A stretch of DNA of 64,000 bases from Vibrio fortis. Lineage in GTDB: Bacteria > Pseudomonadota > Gammaproteobacteria > Enterobacterales > Vibrionaceae. Of this stretch, positions 35,880 to 45,402 are shown piece after piece (the first letter of the stretch is position 1; every line of letters starts with the position of its first letter). Location: the NCBI RefSeq assembly GCF_024347475.1, contig NZ_AP025487.1:124001-188000 (forward strand). The letters run 5' to 3'. The notes below the pieces were generated by a model. The model saw nothing but the letters and a program-made list of their open reading frames with translations, was not told the DNA's origin and did no database searches. The translations under genes were made by a program, and so were the position numbers.

Positions 35880-36470
35880 TTATTTAATTTGAGCACTCAG
35901 TAGCGCCCAGTAGGCATCAAAGTTTTCAGTCGGTTGGTATTTGAAGTCTGAACGCACAAAGCGATTGAGGCTACCTTCAACCTGACCAAGTAATTGAGCT
36001 GCGAGAATTCTTTCATCCACAGGGAAAGACTTGCCTTCACGAATCTTACGCTCGCGTAGGATCTGACGCAGTTGCGTTTCGATACGCTCGAACAGTTGGT
36101 TGATGCGATCGCGTAGGCGCTCATTTTCAAACATTAAAGCATGTCCCGACAAAATACGAGTCAGGCCAGGGTTACGTTCTGAGAAAACAAGGATCAGTTG
36201 TAACACCAATCGAATTCGCTCTAAGGTATCTTTCTCTTCATCAAGGATGCGATTAATGCGTGACATTAATGCTTCTTCGATGAACTCGATTAACCCTTCA
36301 AACATGCGCGCTTTACTTGGGAAATGACGATAAAGTGCAGCTTCTGATACGCCGACCTGCTTGGCCAGTTTCACCGTTGTGATGCGAGATGCGCCTTCTG
36401 CTGATTCCAGCATTTGAGCAAGCGCTTGTAGAATTTCTTCACGACGGTTTGATTTACGGGTACCAGCCAT
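35880..36470 (-). CDS. slmA: Nucleoid occlusion factor SlmA
   Basis: TetR-fold DNA-binding protein that blocks FtsZ ring assembly over the nucleoid. The helix-turn-helix is at about residues 28-55 ([25 protein letters not shown]), and the 196-aa protein begins [20 protein letters not shown] as in other SlmA proteins. It lies in the coaBC-slmA-lpxL-pyrE neighbourhood. No dut gene is found between coaBC and slmA, unlike E. coli. Confidence 0.95.
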   Translation of the reverse strand: MAGTRKSNRREEILQALAQMLESAEGASRITTVKLAKQVGVSEAALYRHFPSKARMFEGLIEFIEEALMSRINRILDEEKDTLERIRLVLQLILVFSERNPGLTRILSGHALMFENERLRDRINQLFERIETQLRQILRERKIREGKSFPVDERILAAQLLGQVEGSLNRFVRSDFKYQPTENFDAYWALLSAQIK

Positions 36471-36617
36471 CTGTTTACTTCCTTTGATAGAGAGGATGAT
36501 GAGTGAAGGGGATTATAAACACCAATCAATTCTGTTCCTAGTTCTGTAAGCATTAGGTCAACAGAATCGAGAGGTGTCAGGGTATTGTCAGCGCAAAAAT
36601 GCGGTTACGCCTCAAAA

Positions 36618-36779
36618 ATACCAATCGTAGCAAATAATTGCTCGACCTAGCTTGTTAAAACGCTCGATAACTTCGTTAGAGTTTTTGATTGTAGAATAGC
36701 TACTCATCGAAAAACTCTGCCTTGTTCTCAAGCGTTTTTCCTACGCTATTTCTGATCACTTACTTACTGTAATTGGTAT
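36618..36779. repeat. MITE-like element with 26-bp imperfect terminal inverted repeats
   Basis: The left end ATACCAATCGTAGCAAATAA and the reverse complement of the right end ATACCAATTACAGTAAGTAA share their first eight bases exactly and about 19 of 26 bases overall. The 162-bp element has no coding capacity, internal inverted segments (GAGTTTTTGATT.. with ATCGAAAAACTC) and lies in the slmA-coaBC gap. Its right end overlaps coaBC by 24 nt and provides its last seven residues and stop. No second copy is seen in this window. I recall this type of sequence as dispersed in Vibrio, but have not verified that. Confidence 0.6.
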
Positions 36780-37973
36780 AAGCTCTTGAATCTGTTCTAG
36801 GATCTTGAAGCTTAGTGCCTCTTTGCTCTCGAGCGGAAGTGACTTATCACCGTCGTTCCAGTAAAGGTTCAGAGCGTTGTTGTTGCTATTAAAGCCTTGC
36901 CCTTCAACTGAAACATCATTGGCGCAGATCATATCTAGGTTCTTCTTCACCAGTTTGCCACGCGCGTACTTCTCGACATCTTGAGTTTCTGCAGCAAAGC
37001 CAACGGTGAACGGGCGATCTTGGGTCATGCTAGCCACAGAAGCGACGATATCAGGGTTCTTCACCATCTCGATAGACATGTCATCGGTACCGTCGACCTT
37101 CTTCAGTTTTTGATCAGCTACGGTGTGAGGGCGGTAATCGGCGACGGCAGCGCAGCTAATGAAGACATCGTGTTGTGGTGCTGAGCCCATAACAGCATCG
37201 AACATCTGTTGTGCGCTTTCGACATCTACTCGAGTGACACTCGCTGGCGTTGCTAATGCAACCGGGCCGCTTACTAAGGTAACTGTCGCACCAAGCTTAG
37301 CCGCAGCGTCCGCCAGCGCATAACCCATCTTGCCTGAGCTGTGGTTAGAGATGTAGCGAACAGGGTCAATGGCTTCACGGGTTGGGCCTGCAGTAATCAG
37401 TACCGAGCGGCCTTCAAGAGGCTTTGGTTGAAAGAAGCTCTCACAGCGATGAACGAGCTGCATCGGTTCTAACATTCGACCCATACCGACATCGCCACAC
37501 GCTTGTTCACCCGCAGCTGGGCCCCAGATATGACAACCACGGCGCTTTAGAGTTGCGATGTTCTCTTGCGTTGCGGGGTGCGCATACATCTGTTGATTCA
37601 TTGCAGGAGATACCGCGACTGGTGCGTCAGTTGCAAGAACAAGTGTGGTCAACAGGTCGTTACCCATGCCCGCAGTCATACGAGCAATCAAATCCGCCGT
37701 TGCAGGCGCCAATAGCACCAGATCAGCCCATTTTGCCAACTCAATATGACCCATAGAGGCTTCCGCCGCTGGGTCAAGCAGGCTATCAGACACTGGTCTA
37801 CCCGAGACAGCTTGCATGGTGAGTGGGGTGATAAATTCCTTTGCCGCGTGCGTCATCACCACTTGGACTTGTGCGCCTCTTTCGATTAAACGACGAGTTA
37901 GCTCCGCACATTTATACGCGGCAATACCGCCACTGATGCCGAGTAGAATTTTCTTTCCTGCTAGTGTTTGCAT
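36756..37973 (-). CDS. coaBC: Bifunctional CoaBC (PPC synthetase/decarboxylase)
   Basis: Makes 4'-phosphopantetheine from 4'-phosphopantothenate and cysteine in coenzyme A synthesis. The N-terminal CoaC flavodoxin-like domain ([15 protein letters not shown]) has the PAMNQQMY substrate clamp and the active-site Cys in [13 protein letters not shown] near residue 158. The C-terminal CoaB domain has [21 protein letters not shown] and the [13 protein letters not shown] segment. At 405 aa it is normal. Its last residues (PITVSK) and stop are encoded within the end of the repeat element at 36618-36779. Confidence 0.95.
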   Translation of the reverse strand: MQTLAGKKILLGISGGIAAYKCAELTRRLIERGAQVQVVMTHAAKEFITPLTMQAVSGRPVSDSLLDPAAEASMGHIELAKWADLVLLAPATADLIARMTAGMGNDLLTTLVLATDAPVAVSPAMNQQMYAHPATQENIATLKRRGCHIWGPAAGEQACGDVGMGRMLEPMQLVHRCESFFQPKPLEGRSVLITAGPTREAIDPVRYISNHSSGKMGYALADAAAKLGATVTLVSGPVALATPASVTRVDVESAQQMFDAVMGSAPQHDVFISCAAVADYRPHTVADQKLKKVDGTDDMSIEMVKNPDIVASVASMTQDRPFTVGFAAETQDVEKYARGKLVKKNLDMICANDVSVEGQGFNSNNNALNLYWNDGDKSLPLESKEALSFKILEQIQELIPITVSK

Positions 37974-38093
37974 GTGAGATCTCCAATTTTTCTGGCGATG
38001 AGTTTAGCACAACTGAATCTTTCATCGCCCCCGCAAATCTGATGAGAAGCTAATCGATATCAAACTACAGAATATTAATTGCTGAGCGTTATA

Positions 38094-38120
38094 TAAAACC
38101 TTTGCTTACTTCACAGACAA
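38094..38120 (+). promoter_or_regulatory. Candidate flagellar sigma-28 promoter of the chemoreceptor gene
   Basis: TAAA, a 15-nt spacer and ACAGACAA; the second box matches 5 of 8 bases of the GCCGATAA consensus. It lies about 60-85 nt upstream of the start codon. Chemoreceptor genes are commonly under FliA. Confidence 0.35.
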
Positions 38121-38180
38121 TCTTTGCCCGCTCTGGAAGATAGAAGGGGAAAAATAACAATAATGAGGTAGTGGAATAAA

Positions 38181-39854
38181 ATGGTATTGAAAAGTCGAGG
38201 TAAATTGCTGTTGGTGACTCTGATCCCTTTGTTGTTGATCACCACATTGATCTCGGTGGTCTATTACATCAACGGCAGTAATAGCTTAGAAGCAGAACTG
38301 GCTCGAGATAGACAAGAGCTGATCGACACACGTAAGAAAGAGCTGCAAGCCTATATGATGATGGGTATTACCGCGATAAAGCCGCTTTACGATACGGACG
38401 TAAATGGCAATAACAAAGCAGCGGCAAAAGAAATCTTAAAAGCGATGCGCTTTGAAAGTGATGGTTATTTCTTTGCGTATGACTCGCAAGGGGTCAATAC
38501 GCTGCATGCGATTAAGCCATCTTTAGAAGGCAAAAATCTTATCGGTTTGAAGGATGAAAACGGCGTAGCAGTAATTGGTGGGTTGATTGATGCATCTAAA
38601 AACGGTGATGGTTTTCTTTATTTCTCTTGGCATAAGCCAAGCATTGATGCACAAGCGCCAAAACTCGGTTACGCCGAGTACTTATCTAAGTGGGACTGGG
38701 TGTTGGGTACGGGGATCTATATCGATGATATTGATCAGCAAGTGGCGATGCAGCGTGAATTGCGCACTCAAGAGTTGAATGAACATACGCTCTCTGCGGT
38801 AACCATCTCGGTCATTGGCCTTATCATCACTAGCGTGCTTACGAGTATTATCGTTTCTAAAGGTATTCAACCACTGCAGCATATTGCGGCGTCTTTACAA
38901 GATGTGGCTGCGGGTGGCGGTGATTTAACGGCCCGTCTGAAAATTGAAAGTAAAGATGAAGTCGGTGAGGTGGCCTCGGCATTTAATGAGTTCATGGATA
39001 AGTTGCATCCGCTAATGCAGGATATTCGAAACTCTGCGGACACAGTACAAACCGTTTCTGAGCAATTGGATCAGCAAACCTCGCAAGCCAGTGCTCAAAT
39101 GCAAAATCACTGTCTTGAAACCGATAAGGTGGTGACGGCTGTAACGGAAATGAGCATGACGGCAAAAGAGGTCGCAAGTAACACCAATGCCACGGCGCAG
39201 GCGATTGATGATGCAAACGGGCAAGTTACTGAGGCACAGCGCGAAGTCGATCAAGCGATTGATGGTATCAGTAAGTTGGTTGATGAAGTGAACAGTACCT
39301 CTGATGCAATTGCAGAGTTGAGTCAACAAACCGAGCAGATTACCAAAGTGCTCGATGTGATTGGTGAAATCGCTGAGCAGACCAATCTATTGGCACTGAA
39401 TGCGGCGATAGAAGCTGCGCGTGCAGGCGAGCAAGGTCGTGGCTTTGCTGTGGTTGCTGATGAAGTTCGCTCATTGGCAAGTCGAACCCAGAACAGTACC
39501 CACGAAATTGGCGATATGCTCAAGCAGCTGCAAATGGGCGTCTCAAGAGCGGTCACCACTATGGCAACCAGTCAAGAGCGTGGCGTGAAGACGGTTGAAG
39601 AGTCATCAATGATCCAGCAGTCACTGTCTGGTGTGCATCATTCTATTGGTATGATTCGAGACAGGGGCATTCAAACCGCCACGGCAGCAGAAGAGCAAAG
39701 TGCGGTTGCTGAGGATATCAACCAGAACTTAGTGGCGATTCAGCAAATCGTCAATCGTATCAATGACACCCTTCAACATGCAGAAGGCATCAGCACCCAG
39801 TTGTCGCAGTCAGGATCTGAAATTAATGATCTGGTCGGAAACTTCAAGCTTTGA
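38181..39854 (+). CDS. Methyl-accepting chemotaxis protein with single Cache domain
   Basis: Transmembrane chemoreceptor. The first membrane helix is at residues 9-28, followed by a periplasmic sCache_2-type sensor at about 30-195 ([38 protein letters not shown]), a second helix at about 205-225, HAMP ([21 protein letters not shown] onward) and the cytoplasmic signalling domain with the invariant hairpin tip [22 protein letters not shown]. sCache_2 domains often bind small carboxylates, but the ligand is unknown. The 557-aa protein is followed by a terminator and is monocistronic. Confidence 0.93.
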   Translation: MVLKSRGKLLLVTLIPLLLITTLISVVYYINGSNSLEAELARDRQELIDTRKKELQAYMMMGITAIKPLYDTDVNGNNKAAAKEILKAMRFESDGYFFAYDSQGVNTLHAIKPSLEGKNLIGLKDENGVAVIGGLIDASKNGDGFLYFSWHKPSIDAQAPKLGYAEYLSKWDWVLGTGIYIDDIDQQVAMQRELRTQELNEHTLSAVTISVIGLIITSVLTSIIVSKGIQPLQHIAASLQDVAAGGGDLTARLKIESKDEVGEVASAFNEFMDKLHPLMQDIRNSADTVQTVSEQLDQQTSQASAQMQNHCLETDKVVTAVTEMSMTAKEVASNTNATAQAIDDANGQVTEAQREVDQAIDGISKLVDEVNSTSDAIAELSQQTEQITKVLDVIGEIAEQTNLLALNAAIEAARAGEQGRGFAVVADEVRSLASRTQNSTHEIGDMLKQLQMGVSRAVTTMATSQERGVKTVEESSMIQQSLSGVHHSIGMIRDRGIQTATAAEEQSAVAEDINQNLVAIQQIVNRINDTLQHAEGISTQLSQSGSEINDLVGNFKL

Positions 39855-39891
39855 TGGATCGCTCAATTACACAGAAAAGTAGTGGTTAACG

Positions 39892-39927
39892 AAAAAAACG
39901 AAAGTCAAATACGACTTTCGTTTTTTT
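39892..39927 (+). terminator. Terminator of the chemoreceptor gene
   Basis: Stem CGAAAGTC/GACTTTCG (39899-39906 with 39913-39920), extended by A7/T7 flanks. Confidence 0.88.
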
Positions 39928-39968
39928 ATTTTGTTCAATAGGGGCTTATTCATCAACAGAGCCGCCTA

Positions 39969-40643
39969 ATGATACTCAAAGCTTTGCCCAACGATTCCAT
40001 GCCCAGAGAAAAACTGTTGCAACGCGGACCACAAGCGCTGTCAGATGCCGAGTTACTCGCGATTTTTCTGCGGACCGGCACCCAAGGCATGAACGTTATC
40101 GAGTTGGCTGATTTTCTTATCCAAGATTTTGGGTCGCTTCGCCAGTTGTTTTCGGCTTCAGAGAAAGAGTTTTGCCAACATAAAGGGTTAGGGCAGGCCA
40201 AGTATGTTCAACTGCAGGCCGTGCTTGAGATGACGCAGCGTTATCTGGCAGAGACGTTAAACCGAGGCGATGCACTGACAAGTCCGACCCACACAAAACT
40301 CTATCTTTCGAGTGTCTTAAGGGATCGCCAACGCGAAGCCTTCTATATTCTGTTTTTAGACAATCAGAACCGAGTGATTAAAGATGAGGTGATGTTCGAA
40401 GGCACCATTGATGCCGCATCGGTTTATCCGAGAGAAGTGGTTAAGCGGGCTCTGTTCCACAATGCTGCCGCGCTGATATTAGCTCACAATCACCCATCTG
40501 GCGTTGCAGAGCCAAGCCAAGCAGACAGAAGAATTACACGCAGATTGAGCGATGCATTGGCGCTGGTGGACATTAGGGTGCTTGACCATTTCGTGGTTGG
40601 CGACGGCGAAGTGGTCTCTTTTGCTGAACGTGGGTGGATTTGA
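39969..40643 (+). CDS. radC: RadC family protein (JAB/MPN+ domain)
   Basis: Originally named a DNA repair protein; the true role is uncertain. The N-terminal helix-hairpin-helix-like region (residues 1-90) is followed by a JAB1/MPN+ metalloprotease-like domain with Glu of DEVMFEGTI and the zinc signature [15 protein letters not shown]. At 224 aa it is standard. It sits between the chemoreceptor and the rpmB-rpmG operon, the conserved RadC neighbourhood. Confidence 0.94.
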   Translation: MILKALPNDSMPREKLLQRGPQALSDAELLAIFLRTGTQGMNVIELADFLIQDFGSLRQLFSASEKEFCQHKGLGQAKYVQLQAVLEMTQRYLAETLNRGDALTSPTHTKLYLSSVLRDRQREAFYILFLDNQNRVIKDEVMFEGTIDAASVYPREVVKRALFHNAAALILAHNHPSGVAEPSQADRRITRRLSDALALVDIRVLDHFVVGDGEVVSFAERGWI

Positions 40644-40784
40644 ATCACATTTTGGCTTGTTAGTTGCTAGAAATCTGCTATGATTCGCCCACATTTTTAG
40701 ACCTTAAATCAGCTCTGATTACTCAAGCAAGCTGTGTTGCACAAAAAAAGATCACGAAATCCTTAAAAAGGATCTGTTCGGGTC

Positions 40785-40813
40785 TTGAGCAATGCGCGTC
40801 AAGTTAGTATAAT
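40785..40813 (+). promoter_or_regulatory. rpmB-rpmG promoter with GC-rich discriminator
   Basis: TTGAGC (40785-40790), 17-nt spacer, TATAAT (40808-40813), then GCGCGACC as discriminator, as in stringently controlled ribosomal promoters. The leader is about 115 nt. A second promoter TTGTTA (40657-40662), 16-nt spacer, TATGAT (40679-40684) lies upstream. Confidence 0.75.
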
Positions 40814-40934
40814 GCGCGACCTTTGATAGCCTTGTATGGGTTTTCCATAACGGTTTTTACCTTCTATTTTTTACAGATAGAGAGGTTCGGCCACCAAGGT
40901 TGATATCGAGCTGAAACGATTGGAGAAGACATTC

Positions 40935-41171
40935 ATGTCCCGAGTATGCCAAGTAACTGGTAAGCGTCCAGTAACGGGTAACAACCGTTCACACGCACGC
41001 AATGCTACTAAGCGCCGTTTTCTGCCGAACCTACAAACTCATCGTTTCTGGGTAGAGAGCGAAAAACGTTTTGTTAAACTACGTCTAACTGCTAAAGGTA
41101 TGCGTATCATTGATAAGAAAGGCATCGATGCTGTTCTTGTTGATATCCGTGCACGCGGCGAAAACGTTTAA
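40935..41171 (+). CDS. rpmB: Ribosomal protein bL28
   Basis: Large-subunit ribosomal protein. The 78-aa sequence begins [23 protein letters not shown], canonical for bL28. The frame is open from TTG 40920 but GGAG at 40922-40925 and family alignment fix ATG 40935. rpmG follows after 13 nt. Confidence 0.97.
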   Translation: MSRVCQVTGKRPVTGNNRSHARNATKRRFLPNLQTHRFWVESEKRFVKLRLTAKGMRIIDKKGIDAVLVDIRARGENV

Positions 41172-41184
41172 GAGGAATTAAGCA

Positions 41185-41352
41185 ATGGCTAAAGGCATTC
41201 GTGAGAAAATTCGTCTAGTATCTTCTGCAGGTACTGGTCACTTCTACACAACTGACAAGAACAAGCGTAACATGCCAGGCAAATTTGAGATCAAAAAGTT
41301 TGATCCAGTAGTTCGCCAACACGTTATGTACAAAGAAGCGAAAATCAAGTAA
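41185..41352 (+). CDS. rpmG: Ribosomal protein bL33
   Basis: Large-subunit ribosomal protein of 55 aa. Translation from ATG 41185 gives [20 protein letters not shown] and ends FKEAKIK-type (YKEAKIK), the non-zinc bL33 form without the four cysteines. AGAGGA lies upstream. It is cotranscribed with rpmB and closed by the terminator at 41394-41422. Confidence 0.97.
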   Translation: MAKGIREKIRLVSSAGTGHFYTTDKNKRNMPGKFEIKKFDPVVRQHVMYKEAKIK

Positions 41353-41393
41353 TTGATGCTTTTTTGGCTCTTCTTAAGTAGAAGAAAGAATTG

Positions 41394-41422
41394 AAAAACC
41401 CAGCTTATCGCTGGGTTTTTTT
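41394..41422 (+). terminator. Terminator of rpmB-rpmG
   Basis: Stem AAAACCCAGC/GCTGGGTTTT (41395-41404 with 41410-41419), 5-nt loop, T-run. Confidence 0.92.
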
Positions 41423-41530
41423 ATACCTAAAATTTGCTTCAAGTGCACCCTTGTACCCATCACATAGAATCTCTCGACATTTTCACGCTATACTGAGCTT
41501 TCTTCGTTCAGATTAGTTGTGAGTAAAGTC

Positions 41531-42028
41531 ATGAGATACCGTGGTCGCCGATGGAATAACATTTTGATGTTGAGTGTGATCGCCTTTATTGGGGTACTCA
41601 ACCTGCCGACGATCATCAAAACCTACTTGCTAGAGCCAGAAGCTGAAGTCACGTCTGAAAGTGGTTTTCCATACTTACTCAACCCGTCCGATCAAATTAC
41701 TGCAATGCACTTCTCTCAATGGTCTATCGTATTGGAGGATGGAGAATGGCTGTATCAATCGCAAGGTCAGCCTCTAGAGCTTACCGAACCAAGCGCTCAA
41801 ACCCTCTCACAACGCTGGCAACAACTTGTCGGTACCGAAGTAGACAATGAGATATATCAATCGCTTAGCGCTTCTCTGACGTCGCCACAAACCATTGAGG
41901 TGTGGTACCAAAATCAAGAAGAACCACAGCGCATCACGTACTATCAACTACCGGATTTTTGGCTCCTAAAAAACTGGCAAGGTAAGTGGCTAGCGGTGTC
42001 GGTTGAAGCTGAGTATTTGGTGCCTTAG
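41531..42028 (+). CDS. Hypothetical membrane-anchored protein, 165 aa
   Basis: Unrecognised family. One N-terminal membrane helix (ILMLSVIAFIGVLNLPTII, after a basic MRYRGRRWN start) points to an inner-membrane protein with a periplasmic domain of about 135 residues, rich in Gln, Glu and Trp (GEWLYQSQGQPLEL, WLLKNWQGKWLAVSV). GTG 41519 is an in-frame alternative start; neither has a strong ribosome binding site. It stands between the rpmG terminator and mutM, 37 nt before the latter, and may be cotranscribed with it. No function is proposed. Confidence 0.7.
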   Translation: MRYRGRRWNNILMLSVIAFIGVLNLPTIIKTYLLEPEAEVTSESGFPYLLNPSDQITAMHFSQWSIVLEDGEWLYQSQGQPLELTEPSAQTLSQRWQQLVGTEVDNEIYQSLSASLTSPQTIEVWYQNQEEPQRITYYQLPDFWLLKNWQGKWLAVSVEAEYLVP

Positions 42029-42065
42029 CCTTATTATTCAATGATCACAATAATGGAACTGTTCT

Positions 42066-42875
42066 ATGCCTGAGTTACCTGAAGTTGAAGTTAGTCGTAT
42101 GGGAATAACCCCACACTTAGTTGGGCAAACTATCGCGACCTTAACTTTCCGCACGCCTAAACTTCGTTGGGATATCCCTCAAGAGCTCAAACAGTTAGAG
42201 GGAAAGGTGATTAAAGCGATCTCTCGCCGTGCAAAATATTTGGTTATTGAGACGGATGTAGGCAATGCAATTGTTCATCTAGGGATGTCTGGTTCTTTAC
42301 GCGTGTTAGATGCAGAAATAGCCGCAGGCAAACACGATCACGTCGATCTAAAGTTAACTAATGGCAAAGTACTGCGCTACAACGACCCACGCCGTTTTGG
42401 TGCATGGTTATGGAGTTCTGTCGATGAAACACACCCAGTACTGCTAGGTGCTGGCCCAGAGCCGCTGACAGAGGCTTTTAATGCGCCATATATAACAAAG
42501 CTTGCGACAAAGCGTCGTGTTCCAGTTAAGCAGTTCATCATGGACAACAAAGTCGTAGTCGGTGTAGGGAACATTTATGCCAATGAAGCACTGTTCGCTT
42601 CAAGAATTCACCCACTTCGAGCTGCCAATAAGATCACTGCAGCAGAGTGGGATCTTCTGACTCAAGAGATCAAGCAAGTTCTTGCGACAGCTATCAAGCA
42701 AGGCGGAACCACACTCAAAGATTTTGCTCAAGCTGACGGTAAGCCTGGCTACTTTGCACAAGAGCTACAAGTTTATGGTAAAGCTGGAGAACCTTGTCCA
42801 AACTGTGGTGAAGCTCTCCAAGAACAGAAAATTGGGCAACGGAATACGTTCTTTTGTGGGGAGTGTCAAAAATAG
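42066..42875 (+). CDS. mutM: Formamidopyrimidine-DNA glycosylase MutM (Fpg)
   Basis: Base-excision repair enzyme removing 8-oxoguanine and formamidopyrimidines, with AP lyase activity. The catalytic N-terminus [13 protein letters not shown] (Pro1, Glu2) is intact, and the C-terminal zinc finger is complete: CPNC, then CGEC. The helix-two-turn-helix segment ([13 protein letters not shown]) is present. At 269 aa it is normal. Confidence 0.97.
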   Translation: MPELPEVEVSRMGITPHLVGQTIATLTFRTPKLRWDIPQELKQLEGKVIKAISRRAKYLVIETDVGNAIVHLGMSGSLRVLDAEIAAGKHDHVDLKLTNGKVLRYNDPRRFGAWLWSSVDETHPVLLGAGPEPLTEAFNAPYITKLATKRRVPVKQFIMDNKVVVGVGNIYANEALFASRIHPLRAANKITAAEWDLLTQEIKQVLATAIKQGGTTLKDFAQADGKPGYFAQELQVYGKAGEPCPNCGEALQEQKIGQRNTFFCGECQK

Positions 42876-42902
42876 GAAAGGGAGCTATCTGCTCCCTTTT
42901 GT
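42876..42902. terminator. Terminator between mutM and the LtaS-like gene
   Basis: Perfect 9-bp stem AAAGGGAGC/GCTCCCTTT (42877-42885 with 42891-42899), directly after the mutM stop and 3' of the convergent gene. Confidence 0.82.
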
Positions 42903-42904
42903 CT

Positions 42905-44893
42905 CTACTGTGCTGTAAACCCTTTCATTTGCGAGTTGATGAACATGCTCTGTAATTTTGAATATTCAACATCTATATTTGGTGCTGAGTTTGGTATGGG
43001 CTCATGTTTGACTTCGAGACTAGAGCTATCTTTCCAAGGGTAAAGCTCTTTGGCATTCGCGCGATGATATACCCCCTGTGAAGTGAACGTTACTCCACTA
43101 CTGTAAGCATAAGGCTTTTCAGAGTCTGTTGTTGCTAATAGGTTGCGACCACCTAAAGAAACATACTCAGCATTAGATAAGCTGAAATTGTACAATGTAG
43201 GAAAAATATCTCGGTGAGAGCCTACGCGATTAGCTTGATACTGATAGCTAGAATTTTCCAATATAGCCTGTGGGACATAAAGGTAAAATGGCACAGCGTG
43301 AGCAACACCAAGATCCTTCGGATAGGATATGGAGTAGTTGCGTAAGCGATGGTCACCAGAAGCAGATATAATCGTATTCTTATTCAGATCGCTTCTTTTT
43401 ATGCTACCAACAAAATCACCTAGAGCATTAGAAGAGTACTGATACGTTTCATAAATCTTTCTAGAGTTCTCTTCACTCAAAGACATTTTCTTCATCGCAT
43501 AATCACTAACTTCGATGGATTTTGGCGTATAATTGCTAGGGATTTGGTAAGGAGGATGATTGGTTTGCGTTTGGATCATCATCATCACCGGTTGCGTATT
43601 TTCTTCTAGTAATTTTTCTGCAAACTTGAAGGTAAACTCATCGGGTGCGCCCCATGTGCTTGCATACTCAGCGGACTCTGGAAGTGCGTTGTAAATGTCT
43701 TCTTCTGAATAAAACTCATCAACGCCTTGTACGGGCATGTAATACTTAAGGTTACGCCATAGTGGGCTTCCGCCAGTAATGTAGATTACTTTATATCCGG
43801 CTTCTTTATAAGGCAGGAACGCCGAGCCTGATAGTGGCGTTTTCTGTTCTTGACCATGGCTGATTGAATTAACATTGCTGTGAAATAGCATCATTACAAT
43901 GCTGTTTATTGTACCACCTGTGCCAGGTAGAAATCGTTCAAAACTAAAATCATTTTCGTAATGTGTTCTAAATGATCCTAATAGATCTGTGGTTTTTCCA
44001 TTATCTTCGACAAGTAAGTTTGTCCCCATACTTTCCATCAATGCAAATACGACATTGGGTTTGTTCTGCTCAAGGTATGGGTTATTCTCTGTTCGATAGA
44101 TAGGGTGCTCTTGGCCTAATACTTCTTTAGTTTGCTGCTCGTATATTGGCTGTGACACTGGTTTAAAGGTGGCGCTTTTCTTATGAGCACTTTTAGCCCA
44201 ATCTAATGCAAGAAAAGCATTAGGCGTGACCTTATTCAGAACTTCATAACTTGAAACATTGGCATGATATTGCTTAAGTGGAAAGGTACCGATTGAGCCT
44301 CTTGCCAGAACAAAGTAGGCAGCAATGGTGAGAACAAGCATACCAACGGTGACCAATCCACTTCGTTGTGGCCATGTCTTCAAGTTTATATTGCTCCACA
44401 TTTTAGTTGTTAACTTGAGCAAAACTGTCGCAATAAGGAGTGACAATATAGACATGATAATGATGGGATAATCTTGCCACATTGTGAGTAGCACAGCTGC
44501 AGTATCATCTTCAACAAGGCCAAACATGAAAATATCAAAGTGATTGCTATACGTTTTGTAGTAATAGTAATTACCAATTGATACAGAGATGCCTAAAAAA
44601 TACACTACGTATGAATAGTAAGGAATTATCGTATCAACAGCTTTAAAAAACCTAGATCCGGAAAGTGTTAGGCCTAATAAAAGTAGCGGTGCAAAGGCAA
44701 TGGTGGCGACTCTTAAATCAAACCGCAAACCGATAAAAGCAGATTGGATATAGTCTGGTAAGATTTGATATATAGTATTGATGTCACCAATTAGAAGGGT
44801 GAAAACTTGACGAAATAGTGATAGTAAAAGAGCAAATAAAGCAACTTGGAGCCAAACTATTCGTGTGATTTTTTTAACGTTATTCTGAAACAT
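42905..44893 (-). CDS. LtaS/OpgB-like sulfatase-fold phosphoglycerol or phosphoethanolamine transferase
   Basis: Inner-membrane enzyme with about five N-terminal membrane helices (residues 10-215) and a periplasmic alkaline-phosphatase-superfamily domain. Metal-site residues are visible in FALMESMGTN (Glu), the catalytic Thr region LPGTGGTINSIVMM, and the SASGDHR (Asp-His) motif. The 662-aa architecture resembles LtaS and MdoB/OpgB, which move glycerol-phosphate from phosphatidylglycerol. It begins 9 nt after dgkA: DgkA would recycle the diacylglycerol this reaction releases, which supports the phosphoglycerol assignment. The acceptor (osmoregulated glucan, LPS or another glycan) is unknown. 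Confidence 0.8.
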   Translation of the reverse strand: MFQNNVKKITRIVWLQVALFALLLSLFRQVFTLLIGDINTIYQILPDYIQSAFIGLRFDLRVATIAFAPLLLLGLTLSGSRFFKAVDTIIPYYSYVVYFLGISVSIGNYYYYKTYSNHFDIFMFGLVEDDTAAVLLTMWQDYPIIIMSILSLLIATVLLKLTTKMWSNINLKTWPQRSGLVTVGMLVLTIAAYFVLARGSIGTFPLKQYHANVSSYEVLNKVTPNAFLALDWAKSAHKKSATFKPVSQPIYEQQTKEVLGQEHPIYRTENNPYLEQNKPNVVFALMESMGTNLLVEDNGKTTDLLGSFRTHYENDFSFERFLPGTGGTINSIVMMLFHSNVNSISHGQEQKTPLSGSAFLPYKEAGYKVIYITGGSPLWRNLKYYMPVQGVDEFYSEEDIYNALPESAEYASTWGAPDEFTFKFAEKLLEENTQPVMMMIQTQTNHPPYQIPSNYTPKSIEVSDYAMKKMSLSEENSRKIYETYQYSSNALGDFVGSIKRSDLNKNTIISASGDHRLRNYSISYPKDLGVAHAVPFYLYVPQAILENSSYQYQANRVGSHRDIFPTLYNFSLSNAEYVSLGGRNLLATTDSEKPYAYSSGVTFTSQGVYHRANAKELYPWKDSSSLEVKHEPIPNSAPNIDVEYSKLQSMFINSQMKGFTAQ

Positions 44894-44902
44894 AAATCAA
44901 AC

Positions 44903-45274
44903 TTAAACTAATATTAAGAACCAGGTGAAAATCGCGAAGAAGATAGCAACCATTACAGCCGCTGAACCTATATCTTTGGCTTTACCACTCAGCTCATGGT
45001 GTTCAGGACCTATTCTATCGACAACAGCTTCAATAGCGGAGTTAATTAGTTCGAGTATAAATATCAATACAAGAGAGCCGACTAATGCAATAGTCTCTAT
45101 TTTGCTTACGTTGAGGTAGAACGCTACTGGAATAAAAATCGCACAAAGTGTTAGCTCTTGTCTTACGGCAGCTTCACTTTTAAAAGCTGACTTTAAGCCT
45201 TTTATTGAGTAGCCAGTTGCTTTGATGACTCTTCGGAGTCCGGTATCGCCAGGTTTGTTGAATGAGTTTGTCAT
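44903..45274 (-). CDS. dgkA: Diacylglycerol kinase DgkA
   Basis: Small trimeric inner-membrane kinase converting diacylglycerol to phosphatidic acid. The 123-aa protein has three membrane helices and the family signature FILELINSAIEAVVDRIGPEHHELSGKAKDIGSAAV, with the catalytic Glu. It is first in a two-gene unit with the LtaS-like transferase, 9 nt apart. Confidence 0.96.
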   Translation of the reverse strand: MTNSFNKPGDTGLRRVIKATGYSIKGLKSAFKSEAAVRQELTLCAIFIPVAFYLNVSKIETIALVGSLVLIFILELINSAIEAVVDRIGPEHHELSGKAKDIGSAAVMVAIFFAIFTWFLILV

Positions 45275-45402
45275 TTTCTATGTTTACCAACCAAATTTGT
45301 TACAAATGATACCACACTATAAAAACAGCACTGAGAGTCGTTGAGTTATTTGAAATGGAACCCTGTTTCTCATGTCTTCATGTTGTAGACAATATCTTTG
45401 AG

